64,000 nt of DNA from DASZIT01 sp036268775. Lineage in GTDB: Bacteria > Actinomycetota > Acidimicrobiia > Acidimicrobiales > RAAP-2. The position numbers and the translations under genes were made by a program. The stretch lies in assembly GCA_036268775.1 (NCBI GenBank), contig DATATM010000003.1, positions 62,001 through 126,000 of the forward strand, written 5' to 3'. Below the pieces are notes generated by a model. It saw only the letters and a program-made list of their open reading frames with translations, ran no database searches and had not been told where the DNA came from. How positions within the stretch are numbered: position 1 is the first letter of the stretch; every line of letters starts with the position of its first letter. Of this stretch, positions 17,544 through 25,770 are shown piece by piece.

Positions 17544-18968
17544 ATGATCGACGTACCGCTCTCGATCACCGAAGCCGCCGCCTCCCTCCGGGAAGGGGAG
17601 ATCACCGCCACCGAGCTCACCGAGGCGGTGCTGGCCCGGGCCGATGCCCACGACTCGGAGGTGGGGACCTTCCTGGTCCGCTTCAACGAGCAGGCGATGG
17701 ACACCGCCGCGCTGGCCGACAAGGAGATGGCCAAGGGGATCCACCGGGGCCCGCTCCACGGCATCCCTCTCGGGATCAAGGACATCATCGCCGCCGCCGA
17801 GGGACCGACCACCGCCAACAGCCTGGTGCTGGACCCCGCCTGGGCGGCGGGGAAGGACGCCCCGGTGGTGGCCCGGCTGCGGTCGGCGGGGGCGGTGATC
17901 ACCGGCAAGGTCACCACCATGGAGTTCGCCTGCGGCTCTCCGGACCCGACCAAGCCGTTCCCGCTGCCCCGCAACCCCTGGAACACCGACACCTGGCCGG
18001 GTGGGTCGAGCTCCGGCACCGGCAGCGGGGTAGCGGCCGGGTTCTTCCTGGGCGGCCTCGGGACCGATACCGGCGGGAGCATCCGCATCCCGGCGGCGTT
18101 CTGCGGGATCACCGGGCTGATGCCGACGTTCGGGCGGGTGCCGAAGTCGGGCTGCGCCCCTCTCGGCTACAGCCTCGACCACATCGGGCCGATGGCCCGC
18201 TCGGCCGACGACTGCGCGGCCATGCTCCAGGTGCTGGCCGGCTACCACGCCAGCGACCCCGACTGCGCCAACTTGCCGGTCCCCGACTACTCGGCCGGCC
18301 TGGGGTCGGACTCTCTGGCCGGCGTCCGCATCGGGTTGGACCGGGTCCACCACTTCCCGGAAGGGGGCGACCCGGCGGTGGCCCCCTGCTTCGACGAAGC
18401 CGTCGGGGTGCTCGAGAGTCTCGGCGCCACCGTGGTGGAGGTGGAGCTTCCCTACTTCGCGGAGATGCTGGCCGCCGACATGGTCACCATGGGAGCCGAA
18501 GCCCTGGCTTACCACCTGCCGGACATGAGGACCCGGTGGGAGGACTACTTCATGGGGACCCGCCGGATGGTGGCGACCGGGGCGCTGATCTCCGGCGCCG
18601 ATTTCGTCCAGGCCCAGCGCGTGCGCCGGGTGGCGCTGCAGGCGCTCGGCGACCTGTTCGAGACGGTGGACATCGTGGCCACCCCGACCGCCTCCAAGGG
18701 CGCCACCCCCTATACCGACCTGGAGGGCGGCATCCTGGATGTCAGCCAGGTGTTCCAGTACGTCCACACCCCCTACTGGGATTCGGTGGGCAACCCGGCC
18801 CTGGTGGTGCCGATGGGCTTCACCGACGACGGGCTCCCGCTGTCGCTGCAACTGGCCAGCCCCCACTTCGAGGAGGCGTCACTGTTGAAGGTGGGCAGCG
18901 CCTTCCAGAAGGTGACCGACTGGCATCGCCAGGTTCCGGCCATGATCGCCAGCCAAGTGGCGGCCTGA
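17544..18968 (+). CDS. Amidase signature family amidase (AtzE/GatA-like)
   Basis: About 474 residues, without the N-terminal extension seen in the amidase at 9993. Lys in LGIKDI (about residue 79), GGSSSGTGSGVAAG (about 153-166) and GTDTGGSIRIPAAFCG (about 172-187) supply the Ser-Ser-Lys triad. AAGGAG lies upstream of the ATG. Its closest context is GatA/AtzE-like: it is followed directly by a 72-codon gene resembling the small AtzG/GatC-type partner subunits and by an isochorismatase-type hydrolase. Likely hydrolyses an amide or ureido compound delivered by the importer (inference). Confidence 0.92.
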   Translation: MIDVPLSITEAAASLREGEITATELTEAVLARADAHDSEVGTFLVRFNEQAMDTAALADKEMAKGIHRGPLHGIPLGIKDIIAAAEGPTTANSLVLDPAWAAGKDAPVVARLRSAGAVITGKVTTMEFACGSPDPTKPFPLPRNPWNTDTWPGGSSSGTGSGVAAGFFLGGLGTDTGGSIRIPAAFCGITGLMPTFGRVPKSGCAPLGYSLDHIGPMARSADDCAAMLQVLAGYHASDPDCANLPVPDYSAGLGSDSLAGVRIGLDRVHHFPEGGDPAVAPCFDEAVGVLESLGATVVEVELPYFAEMLAADMVTMGAEALAYHLPDMRTRWEDYFMGTRRMVATGALISGADFVQAQRVRRVALQALGDLFETVDIVATPTASKGATPYTDLEGGILDVSQVFQYVHTPYWDSVGNPALVVPMGFTDDGLPLSLQLASPHFEEASLLKVGSAFQKVTDWHRQVPAMIASQVAA

Positions 18969-19007
18969 GCCACCCGTCAACCAAGCCAACTCCAGAGGAA
19001 GGAACCC

Positions 19008-19226
19008 ATGACCATCGCATCATTCACCCCGGCCGACGAGGCCACCGTCCGCACATTGCTGGCCGCCGCCGCCATCCCCGCCTCCGAGGAGGAGATCCTC
19101 GCCTTCGCCGCCGACTACCCCCGGCTGAAGGGGATGGTGGAGCTCCTCCACGCGGTGCCCGAGGCGCGCTACGAGTCGCCCGGACTCCACTTCGATCCGA
19201 CTCCGAAGTTCGCCGAGTGGGGATAG
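19008..19226 (+). CDS. Small AtzG/GatC-like protein, putative amidase partner subunit
   Basis: 72 residues, with GAGGAAGGAA upstream of the ATG. It is predicted largely helical: an N-terminal helix ATVRTLLAAAAI, an acidic helix ASEEEILAFAADYPRLKGMVELLH, and a tail YESPGLHFDPTPKFAEW. The build (short helical part then an extended acidic/aromatic tail) resembles small proteins encoded next to amidase-signature enzymes, such as AtzG with AtzE and GatC with GatA. Similarity is judged by eye only; function as a stabilising subunit is inference. Spaced seven bases before the isochorismatase gene. Confidence 0.65.
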   Translation: MTIASFTPADEATVRTLLAAAAIPASEEEILAFAADYPRLKGMVELLHAVPEARYESPGLHFDPTPKFAEWG

Positions 19227-19233
19227 CGGAGCC

Positions 19234-19839
19234 ATGAGCAACCAACCCACTGGGGCGGCGGTGCTGATCATCGACATGCAGAACGGCTTCGTGCACGCCA
19301 ACGGTTCCATCCCCCGCACCGGAGCGCCCCTCCCCAACGTCGACCGGGTCATCAGCTCGTCGGTGGAGTTGGTGGAGGCGGCCCGGGAGGCCCATCTCCC
19401 CATCGTGTTCACCCAGCACGTCTTCGACCCCGACTACTTCGACGTCGCCCCCCGGATCGTGGCCAAGGGAATGTTCGACCCGGAGACGGAGACCCTGGTG
19501 CGCAACAGCTGGGATGCCGCCATCCTCGACGAGCTGAAGCCGCTGGAGACCGAGCGGACCGTCGAGAAGAACCGCTATGACGCCTTCTTGTACACCGACC
19601 TCGACCAGGTGCTCCGCAAGCTGGGGGTCGGTCGACTGCTGGTGGGCGGGGTGGTGACCAACGTCTGTGTGGAGTCCACCGTGCGCTCTGCCGAACAGCG
19701 GGATTTCGAGGTCATCGTGGCGGAGGACTGCACGGCCGGAGCGCTCGAGTACCACGACGCCGCGTTGGCGTCGATGGCCTATATCGCCGCCGAGGTGATG
19801 GCCTGGCGCCATGGTCTGGAGGCGCTCCTCGCCTCCTAG
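19234..19839 (+). CDS. Isochorismatase-family amidohydrolase (RutB/biuret hydrolase-like)
   Basis: About 201 residues. The Cys hydrolase triad is visible: Asp in LIIDMQNGF (about residue 14), Lys in EKNRYDAF (about 112) and Cys in VVTNVCVEST (about 146). The KNRYDAF and VGGVVTNVCVESTVRSA segments are characteristic of members that cleave C-N bonds of ureido compounds (RutB, biuret hydrolase, N-carbamoylsarcosine amidase) rather than isochorismate. Last gene of the amide island; together with the two amidases it suggests stepwise release of ammonia from an imported amide or ureide. Exact substrate unknown. Confidence 0.88.
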   Translation: MSNQPTGAAVLIIDMQNGFVHANGSIPRTGAPLPNVDRVISSSVELVEAAREAHLPIVFTQHVFDPDYFDVAPRIVAKGMFDPETETLVRNSWDAAILDELKPLETERTVEKNRYDAFLYTDLDQVLRKLGVGRLLVGGVVTNVCVESTVRSAEQRDFEVIVAEDCTAGALEYHDAALASMAYIAAEVMAWRHGLEALLAS

Positions 19840-19869
19840 AAGAGGGCCCGCAGCCTGAATCCTATATAG

Positions 19870-19886
19870 TCGACTGGAATAGTCGA
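19870..19886. promoter_or_regulatory. Inverted repeat before the IclR gene
   Basis: Perfect dyad TCGACT-GGAAT-AGTCGA, 14 bases upstream of the IclR GTG. IclR proteins usually bind such palindromes over their own promoter; the direct repeat ATAGTCGA overlaps it. Confidence 0.5.
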
Positions 19887-19900
19887 TAATAGGAGTCAGG

Positions 19901-20686
19901 GTGGTCGAGCAGGTCGGGGAGCGCACCGGGGCACGGGCGGTGGAACGGGCGATCGAGGTCATCGACTGCTTCGGCAACGACGAGCCGGAGCTGTCCTTGA
20001 GCCAGCTGGCTCGGCGGGCCGGATTGCCGGTCAGCACCACCCACCGGATCACCCAGGCCCTGGTCCGGGGTGGGCTGCTGGAGCGCAGTGGACGTGACCG
20101 CTACCGGGTCGGGCAACGGCTGGCCGGGCTGGCCGGTCCGGTCCTTTCCCGTCTCGGTGTCGATGAGGCGGCCCCCTCGCTGCACAAGCTGGCCGAAGGG
20201 CTGCGGCTCACCGCCAGTGTCGGGGTGCTAGGGGAGGGGCAAGTGCTGACGGTCTTCTCGGTCCGACCGAGCCTGGGCTTCCACCCGACCCAGGTCCCCA
20301 GCCAGCGTGAGCCCCTGCACGCCAGCGCCATGGGCAAGGCTCTCCTCGCCTTCGCCCCCGGCGAGCCCCGGGCCGGCGTGGAACGGCTCGGCCGGCTTCC
20401 TCGGTTCACCGCCCGCACCCACACCTCGCCGGCGGAGCTGATCACCGACCTCGAGCAGATCCGCCGCCGCGGCTTCGCCGTCTCCGACGGGGAGCGCACC
20501 GAGGGGGTCCGGTCGGTGGCGGTGCCCCTGTTCGGGTCCCGCCACCAGCCGTGGGGAGCCCTCGGCGTCCAGGAACGCTCGACTCGGCTGGCCGATGACC
20601 GACTGGCCCAGATCGCTCCCGCCCTCCGTCACATCGGCGCCGAGATCGGGCAGCGGGTCAAGCGGAGTGAGGCCTCCCACCCCTGA
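19901..20686 (+). CDS. IclR family transcriptional regulator
   Basis: About 261 residues. Winged helix at ~12-75 (LSLSQLARRAGLPVSTTHRITQALVRGGLLER), then the IclR effector domain with LHASAMGKALLAF and a C-terminal GVRSVAVPLFG segment, both family hallmarks. GTG start with AGGAG six bases upstream. A 17-bp palindrome precedes it. It sits between the amide island and the sulfonate-type importer; being immediately upstream of the latter, control of sulfonate use is the better guess, but either is possible. Confidence 0.9.
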   Translation: MVEQVGERTGARAVERAIEVIDCFGNDEPELSLSQLARRAGLPVSTTHRITQALVRGGLLERSGRDRYRVGQRLAGLAGPVLSRLGVDEAAPSLHKLAEGLRLTASVGVLGEGQVLTVFSVRPSLGFHPTQVPSQREPLHASAMGKALLAFAPGEPRAGVERLGRLPRFTARTHTSPAELITDLEQIRRRGFAVSDGERTEGVRSVAVPLFGSRHQPWGALGVQERSTRLADDRLAQIAPALRHIGAEIGQRVKRSEASHP

Positions 20687-20828
20687 GGTTCCACCATGCG
20701 GAATGGATCTTGACCCCGGCGGGTTCCTAATCCAGAGTATTCCCATCAGCTTTATATGGATTGGGGTGCCGCGCCGTTCTGACGGAGCGCCACTCCGCCA
20801 CTCAACCCCCAAAGGAACCCACCCCTCC

Positions 20829-21856
20829 ATGCCCCGCTCCCGAGCTTCCGTCATCGCCGTGTCCCTCGCCCTGGTTGGGGTCTTGGCGGCGTGCAGCTCC
20901 GGCATCTCCACCTCGTCCCAGTCGACGCAGGATGCGGTGAAGAAGGCGTCGGGCATCCCCGCCGGCACCGTCCTCAATATCGGCGACCAGCAGCAGCTGC
21001 TCGCGACCCTGTTGCAGGCATCGGGCCAACTCCGGGGCCTGCCCTACACCCTCAACTTCGTCCAGTTCGGCAGCGGTCCGCTGGTCGATGCCGGCTTCGC
21101 CGCCAACCGGATCGACGCCGGCTTCATGGGCGACCTCCCGGCCACCGTGGCGGTGTCCTCCCACCTCCCGGTGAAGGCAGTGGCGGTCGCCCTGCCCGTC
21201 GGGGCCAGCCTGTTCCTGGTGGCCCAGCCCGGCATCAACTCCATCGCCCAGCTGAAGGGAAAGCCGGTGGCCTACACCACCGGGACCGCCCAGCAGGCGC
21301 TCGCCCTTCGGGCCCTCGGCCAGGCCGGGCTGACCCAAAAGGACGTGCATCAGGTCGACGTGACCCTCCAACAGCTCGGCACCGTCCTCCAATCCGGGGC
21401 CGCCGACGCCTCCATCCTCAGCGTCCAGCAGAAGATCGACTTCCAGGAGACCCATCCGGGGGCCAAGGTCCTCGCCACCAACGCCACCGCCAAGCCGCCG
21501 AGCTACGACTACGTCCTCGCCACCACCTCAGCCCTGGCCAGCCCGGCCAGGAAGGCCGCCCTGGCCGACTTCCTCAAGCGTTACGTAGCCGCCATCAAGG
21601 GGAGAAGGCCCGCCCCAACCAGTACGTCAACGACTACTACGTCAACGTCGAGCACCAGACCCCGGCGCAGGCAAAACAGATCCTGGCCGCCGGCGGGGTG
21701 CTGAACCCGCTGCCGATCACCGCCGCCGTCCAACAGTCACTCCAGATGGTGGTGGGCCTGATCGCTTCCGCCGGGGCGATCCCCGCCTCTTTCAGCGTCG
21801 CCTCGTTGTTCAGCCCCGACGTCACCAGCTACTTCAACCCCATCGTGCAGCCATAA
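20829..21856 (+). pseudogene. SsuA/TauA-like ABC substrate-binding lipoprotein with one frameshift
   Basis: The N-terminal ~258 codons encode a lipoprotein: hydrophobic signal ending LVGVLAAC with Cys 22 as lipid site, then a NMT1/SsuA-like fold (NIGDQQQLLATLL, FGSGPLVDAGFAANRIDAGFMGDLPA, KGKPVAYTTGTAQQ). At about 21600 the frame changes: one base is missing near AAGGGGAGAAGG, after which the adjacent frame continues with NQYVNDYYVNVEHQTPAQAKQIL to a stop at 21856. Without correction the protein would end in Thr/Arg-rich out-of-frame residues at 21704. The gene is otherwise well preserved and precedes its permease and ATPase, so a sequence error or very recent mutation is likely. Confidence 0.82.
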
Positions 21857-21902
21857 CCGATAGCCAGACCAACCCCCAACCCCAACCAAGGAGACCCTTG
21901 CC

Positions 21903-22898
21903 ATGACCGACATCCTCACCTCCCGATCCCGCGCCTCGATCCCACCCTCCGGGGTGACGGTCAAGCCGATCGCCGGACGCACCGGCGCGGAGATCGCCGG
22001 TGTCGACCTCTCCCAACCCCTCGACGACGAGACGGTGGAGACCATCTCCGCCGCCCTCGACACCTGGAGGGTGGTGCTCTTCCGGGACCAGCACCTCGAC
22101 CACGCGTCGCAGATCGCCTTCGGGCGCCAGTTCGGGAACCTCACCTACGCCCATCCCCATGACGACGCCCCGCCCGACGGTCACCCGGAGATCTACACCG
22201 TCGACGACCGCCGGCTGGGGGAGCGCTTCGGCATCGACGTGAAGGCCTTCCGGCTCAACGCCCGCACCCTGACCAGCGGCTGGCACACCGATGTGACCCC
22301 GGCCATCAACCCTCCGGCCGGATCCATCCTCCGGGCCGACGTGGTCCCGAGCTACGGCGGGGACACCACCTTCACCAACCTGGTGGCCGCCTATGAGGGG
22401 CTGTCGGAACCGGTGCGCGCCTTTGTCGACACCCTCCGGGCCGAGCACCGCTATGGCGCCAACTGGGCCGGCTATCCCCAACGGGGAGGCGAGTACGGAG
22501 GGGTGGTGGATAGGAACAGCCTGGTGGCCCACCACCCGGTGGTGCGGGTGCACCCGAGGACCGGCGAGCGCGCCCTGTTCGTCAACCCCGGCTTCGTCGA
22601 CCACATCCTCGACGTGAACCCGGTGGAGAGCCGGTGGATCCTCGAGCACCTCTTCAACGAGCTGATCCGTCCCGAGTACACCGTGCGGTTCCGCTGGGAG
22701 CCGGGGAGCGTCGCCTTCTGGGACAACCGGGCGACCTCCCACCTCGCCCCCCACGACCTCGACCATCTCGACGTCGAGCGGATCCTCCACCGGGTCACCT
22801 TGATCGGGGAGATCCCGGTGGGCCCGGACGGGCGGGAATCGGAGTTGATCGAGGGCGTTCCGTTCGTGGAGACCCCGCTGTTCGCCCCCACGGACTGA
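21903..22898 (+). CDS. TauD/TfdA family alpha-ketoglutarate-dependent dioxygenase
   Basis: About 331 residues. Iron ligands are visible: His and Asp in SGWHTDVT (about residues 124-126) and the distal His in DNRATSHLAPHD, with the 2-oxoglutarate-binding Arg in RILHRVTLIG. Family members oxidise taurine, alkanesulfonates or alkyl sulfate esters, releasing sulfite or sulfate. AAGGAG precedes the ATG. Lying inside an SsuABC/TauABC-like operon, it probably supplies sulfur from an organosulfur compound. TauD and AtsK-like members cannot be told apart here. Confidence 0.9.
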   Translation: MTDILTSRSRASIPPSGVTVKPIAGRTGAEIAGVDLSQPLDDETVETISAALDTWRVVLFRDQHLDHASQIAFGRQFGNLTYAHPHDDAPPDGHPEIYTVDDRRLGERFGIDVKAFRLNARTLTSGWHTDVTPAINPPAGSILRADVVPSYGGDTTFTNLVAAYEGLSEPVRAFVDTLRAEHRYGANWAGYPQRGGEYGGVVDRNSLVAHHPVVRVHPRTGERALFVNPGFVDHILDVNPVESRWILEHLFNELIRPEYTVRFRWEPGSVAFWDNRATSHLAPHDLDHLDVERILHRVTLIGEIPVGPDGRESELIEGVPFVETPLFAPTD

Positions 22899-22906
22899 CC
22901 GGGACC

Positions 22907-23785
22907 ATGGCCACCACCGAAATCCTCCGGCCCCCGCCCCCGGCCCCGGCCTCGGTCATCGAGGTCGGGACCGGCCTGGACCTGGTCCGGCCCACCCAGG
23001 ATCAGCCGTCCCGGCGATCGAGGCGGGTGCCCCGCCAGGTCCGGCGCCTGGTCGGCCCGCTCCTGGTGCTCGGCCTCTGGCAGTTGGTCTGCAGCCTGGG
23101 CGTCTTCAACAGTGTGGAGGTGGCGTCGCCGCTGGCGGTGGTCGACGCCGGCCGGCAGCTGTGGGCGTCCGGGGAGTTGCAGACCAACCTGCTCATCTCC
23201 CTCCAGCGGGTGGCCGAGGGCCTGGTGGTCGGCGTCGCCGCCGGGGTGGTGCTGGCCGTCATCTCCGGTCTCTTCCACCGGGGGGAGGACCTGGTCGACC
23301 CGATCATCCAGGCGGCCCGGTCGGTCCCCATCCTCGGGCTGGTGCCGCTGGCCATCATCTGGTTCGGGGTGGGGGAGACCCCGAAGGTGTTCCTCATCGC
23401 CCTCGGCTGCACCTTCCCCGTCTACCTCAACACCTTCGCCGCCATCCGGGGGGTGGACTCGAAACTGGTGGAGGCGGGCCAGACCTTCGGCCTCGGGCGC
23501 TGGGGGCTGGTCCGGCGGGTGATCCTCCCCGGCGCCCTCCCTGGGTTTCTGGTCGGGCTCCGCTTCGCCCTGGTCAGCAGCTGGCTGATCGTGGTGGTGG
23601 CGGAGGTGATCAACGCCAAGAGCGGGATCGGCTATCTCATCAACGAGGCCCAGAGCTGGAACCGCACCGACATCATCATGCTCGGCCTGGCCATCTACGC
23701 GGTGCTCGGCCTCATCGCCGATGCCATCGTCCGCCTCCTCGAGCGTCGCCTGCTGACCTGGCGACACGGCTTCAGCGGGAGCTGA
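22907..23785 (+). CDS. ABC transporter permease, SsuC/TauC family
   Basis: About 292 residues. After a ~45-residue Pro/Arg-rich tail come about six membrane segments; the loop SVPILGLVPLAIIWFGVGETPKVFLI and the EAA-type segment DSKLVEAGQTFGLGRWGLVRRVILPGALP are characteristic of nitrate/sulfonate/taurine permeases. ATG 22907 lies nine bases after the dioxygenase stop, and three bases separate its own stop region from the ATPase gene, so the operon is tight. Confidence 0.92.
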   Translation: MATTEILRPPPPAPASVIEVGTGLDLVRPTQDQPSRRSRRVPRQVRRLVGPLLVLGLWQLVCSLGVFNSVEVASPLAVVDAGRQLWASGELQTNLLISLQRVAEGLVVGVAAGVVLAVISGLFHRGEDLVDPIIQAARSVPILGLVPLAIIWFGVGETPKVFLIALGCTFPVYLNTFAAIRGVDSKLVEAGQTFGLGRWGLVRRVILPGALPGFLVGLRFALVSSWLIVVVAEVINAKSGIGYLINEAQSWNRTDIIMLGLAIYAVLGLIADAIVRLLERRLLTWRHGFSGS

Positions 23786-23787
23786 CC

Positions 23788-24591
23788 ATGACGCTGACCG
23801 ACTCACCGCCGCGCCAACCCCGGTCCCGGCAACCGGCGATCATCGCCATCCGGGTGACCCGGGCCTTCGGCGACCGTCCGGTGTTGGAGGGACTCGACCT
23901 CTCGGTCGACGCCGACGAGTTCGTCGCCCTCCTCGGGCGTAGTGGCACCGGCAAGAGCACCCTGTTGCGGATCCTCGGCGGCCTCGACCCCGAATACGGG
24001 GGCGACGTGCTGGTGCCGGCCAAGCGATCGGTGGTGTTCCAGGAGTCGCGCCTCATCCCCTGGCAGCGGGTGCTCCCCAACGTGGTGCTGGGCCTGGAGC
24101 CAGGCCCCGGTGGCCGGGCGGCCCTGGCCGGGCAAGGGCTGGAGGCGCTGGAAGAGGTGGGGCTGGCCGATCAGGCCCGGGCCTGGCCGGTCACCCTGTC
24201 GGGGGGCGAGGCCCAGCGGGTGGCTCTGGCCCGGGCCCTGGTACGGGAACCGCAGCTGATGTTGCTGGACGAGCCGTTCGGGGCGCTGGACGCGCTGACC
24301 CGGGCCCGCATGCACCACCTGCTCCAGGACCTCTGTGCCCGGCACCGTCCGGCGGTGCTGCTGGTCACCCACGACGTCGATGAGGCGCTGCTGCTGGCCG
24401 ACCGGGCGGTGGTCCTGGTCGACGGCCGGATCAGTCTGGACGTGCCCGTCGATCTCGAGCGCCCCCGGAGGCGCGGGGACCCCGGCTTCGTGGCCCTCCG
24501 GGACCGGTTGATGGCCGAGCTGGGGGTGGAGGAGCCGAGGGGTCCGGCCGGCCGGAGCCGGGGAGCCGAGGAGGGGTTGCCGGCGCCGTAG
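23788..24591 (+). CDS. ABC transporter ATP-binding protein, SsuB/TauB family
   Basis: About 267 residues. Walker A GRSGTGKST, Q-loop VVFQESRLIPW (typical of SsuB/TauB), signature LSGGEAQR, Walker B LMLLDEPFGALD and H-loop THDVDEAL are all intact. Energises the sulfonate-type importer with the preceding permease. The last ~25 residues are Gly/Arg/Pro-rich and probably disordered. Confidence 0.93.
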   Translation: MTLTDSPPRQPRSRQPAIIAIRVTRAFGDRPVLEGLDLSVDADEFVALLGRSGTGKSTLLRILGGLDPEYGGDVLVPAKRSVVFQESRLIPWQRVLPNVVLGLEPGPGGRAALAGQGLEALEEVGLADQARAWPVTLSGGEAQRVALARALVREPQLMLLDEPFGALDALTRARMHHLLQDLCARHRPAVLLVTHDVDEALLLADRAVVLVDGRISLDVPVDLERPRRRGDPGFVALRDRLMAELGVEEPRGPAGRSRGAEEGLPAP

Positions 24592-24630
24592 CCTGGGGAG
24601 CCGATATCGCTCCCCCGGAAGGTGTGCCCC

Positions 24631-25617
24631 ATGAGTTCCTCCCTGCCCGAGCCCTTGCGATGGGGGGTGATCGGCACCGGTTCGATCGCCTCCACCTTCG
24701 CCACCGATCTGGCCCTCACCGACTCCGGGCAGGTGGTGGCGGTCGGGTCACGGACGCAGCAGTCGGCCGACGATTTCGGGAACCGGTTCGGGATCCTCAA
24801 CCGCCACTCCTCCTACGAGGCGCTGGTTGGGGATCCCGAGGTGGAGGTGGTCTACGTCGGCACCCCCCACCCCATGCATCTGCCCGACGCCCTGCTCGCC
24901 CTCGAGCACGGCAAGCCGGTGCTGGTCGAAAAAGCATTCACCATGAACGGCGCCGAAGCCCGCACCCTGGTGGACGCGGCCCGGGACCGGGGTCTGTTCC
25001 TGATGGAGGCGATGTGGACCCGGTTCCTTCCCCACATGGTGGAGATCCGTCGGCTGCTCGACGCCGGGGCGTTGGGGGAGATCGTCACCGTCATCGCCGA
25101 CTTCGGCCGGTGGTTCCCGCCCGATCCGGCGTCGAGGCTCTTCGCCCCGGAGTTGGGCGGGAGCGCGCTACTCGACCTCGGCGTCTACCCGGTGTCGTTG
25201 GCGTCGATGGTGCTCGGCCGGCCGGATCGGATCGCCTCGATGATCGCGCCGTCGTTCACCGGGGTCGACGGCCAGACCTCGATGCTGTTCGGCTACCGGA
25301 ACGGTGCCCAGGCCGTCCTCACCTGCACGTCGGCGGCCACCACCGCCACCCAGGCCACCATCATCGGGACCGACGGCCGCATCGACATCGACGAGGGCTT
25401 CTACACCCCGGTCGGCTTCACCCTGGTGCCCCGCGACGCCACCGCCACCCGGTTCGACTACCCCCACCACGGGCGCGGCCTCCGCCATCAGGCCGACGAG
25501 GTGGCCCGGTGCCTCCGGGCCGGACTCCCGGAGAGCCCGGTGATGCCGTTGGCGGAGAGCGTGTCCATCATGGAGACGCTGGATACAGTGCTGGCCGGGG
25601 CGATTACCGCCGGGTGA
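24631..25617 (+). CDS. Gfo/Idh/MocA family NAD(P)-dependent oxidoreductase
   Basis: About 328 residues. Rossmann motif GVIGTGSIAS at the N-terminus, the EKAFTMNGAEA segment (Glu-Lys of the family catalytic motif), and an ELGGSALLDLGVYPVSLASM stretch in the C-terminal sheet domain, typical of dehydrogenases acting on sugars or trans-dihydrodiols. ATG 24631 has GGAAGG about eight bases upstream; an in-frame GTG lies at 24622. It may be co-transcribed with the sulfonate operon or belong functionally to the sugar importer that follows; neither is proved. Confidence 0.88.
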   Translation: MSSSLPEPLRWGVIGTGSIASTFATDLALTDSGQVVAVGSRTQQSADDFGNRFGILNRHSSYEALVGDPEVEVVYVGTPHPMHLPDALLALEHGKPVLVEKAFTMNGAEARTLVDAARDRGLFLMEAMWTRFLPHMVEIRRLLDAGALGEIVTVIADFGRWFPPDPASRLFAPELGGSALLDLGVYPVSLASMVLGRPDRIASMIAPSFTGVDGQTSMLFGYRNGAQAVLTCTSAATTATQATIIGTDGRIDIDEGFYTPVGFTLVPRDATATRFDYPHHGRGLRHQADEVARCLRAGLPESPVMPLAESVSIMETLDTVLAGAITAG

Positions 25618-25770
25618 ATAGGCATGAGACCCGACAGAAACCTGGAGGAATCCTGGAAGTATGAAGGAAGCGTCACGCGATGTTCATTGTGCTGTAACGT
25701 GAAACGCAAGCCCGTGAAATCGAGCTTCGAATGCACAAACTGCAGGGATGACTAGCCGGGGGGATTCACC

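Noticed and set aside
15927..18866. 979-codon open frame antisense to the binding protein and second amidase
   Set aside because: GC-rich shadow of real genes; translation is Gly/Val/His/Arg-biased without any domain.
20730..20770. AATCCA / TGGATT arms upstream of the sulfonate-binding protein gene as a riboswitch
   Set aside because: Only a six-base stem with a ~22-base loop; no conserved riboswitch core was recognised.
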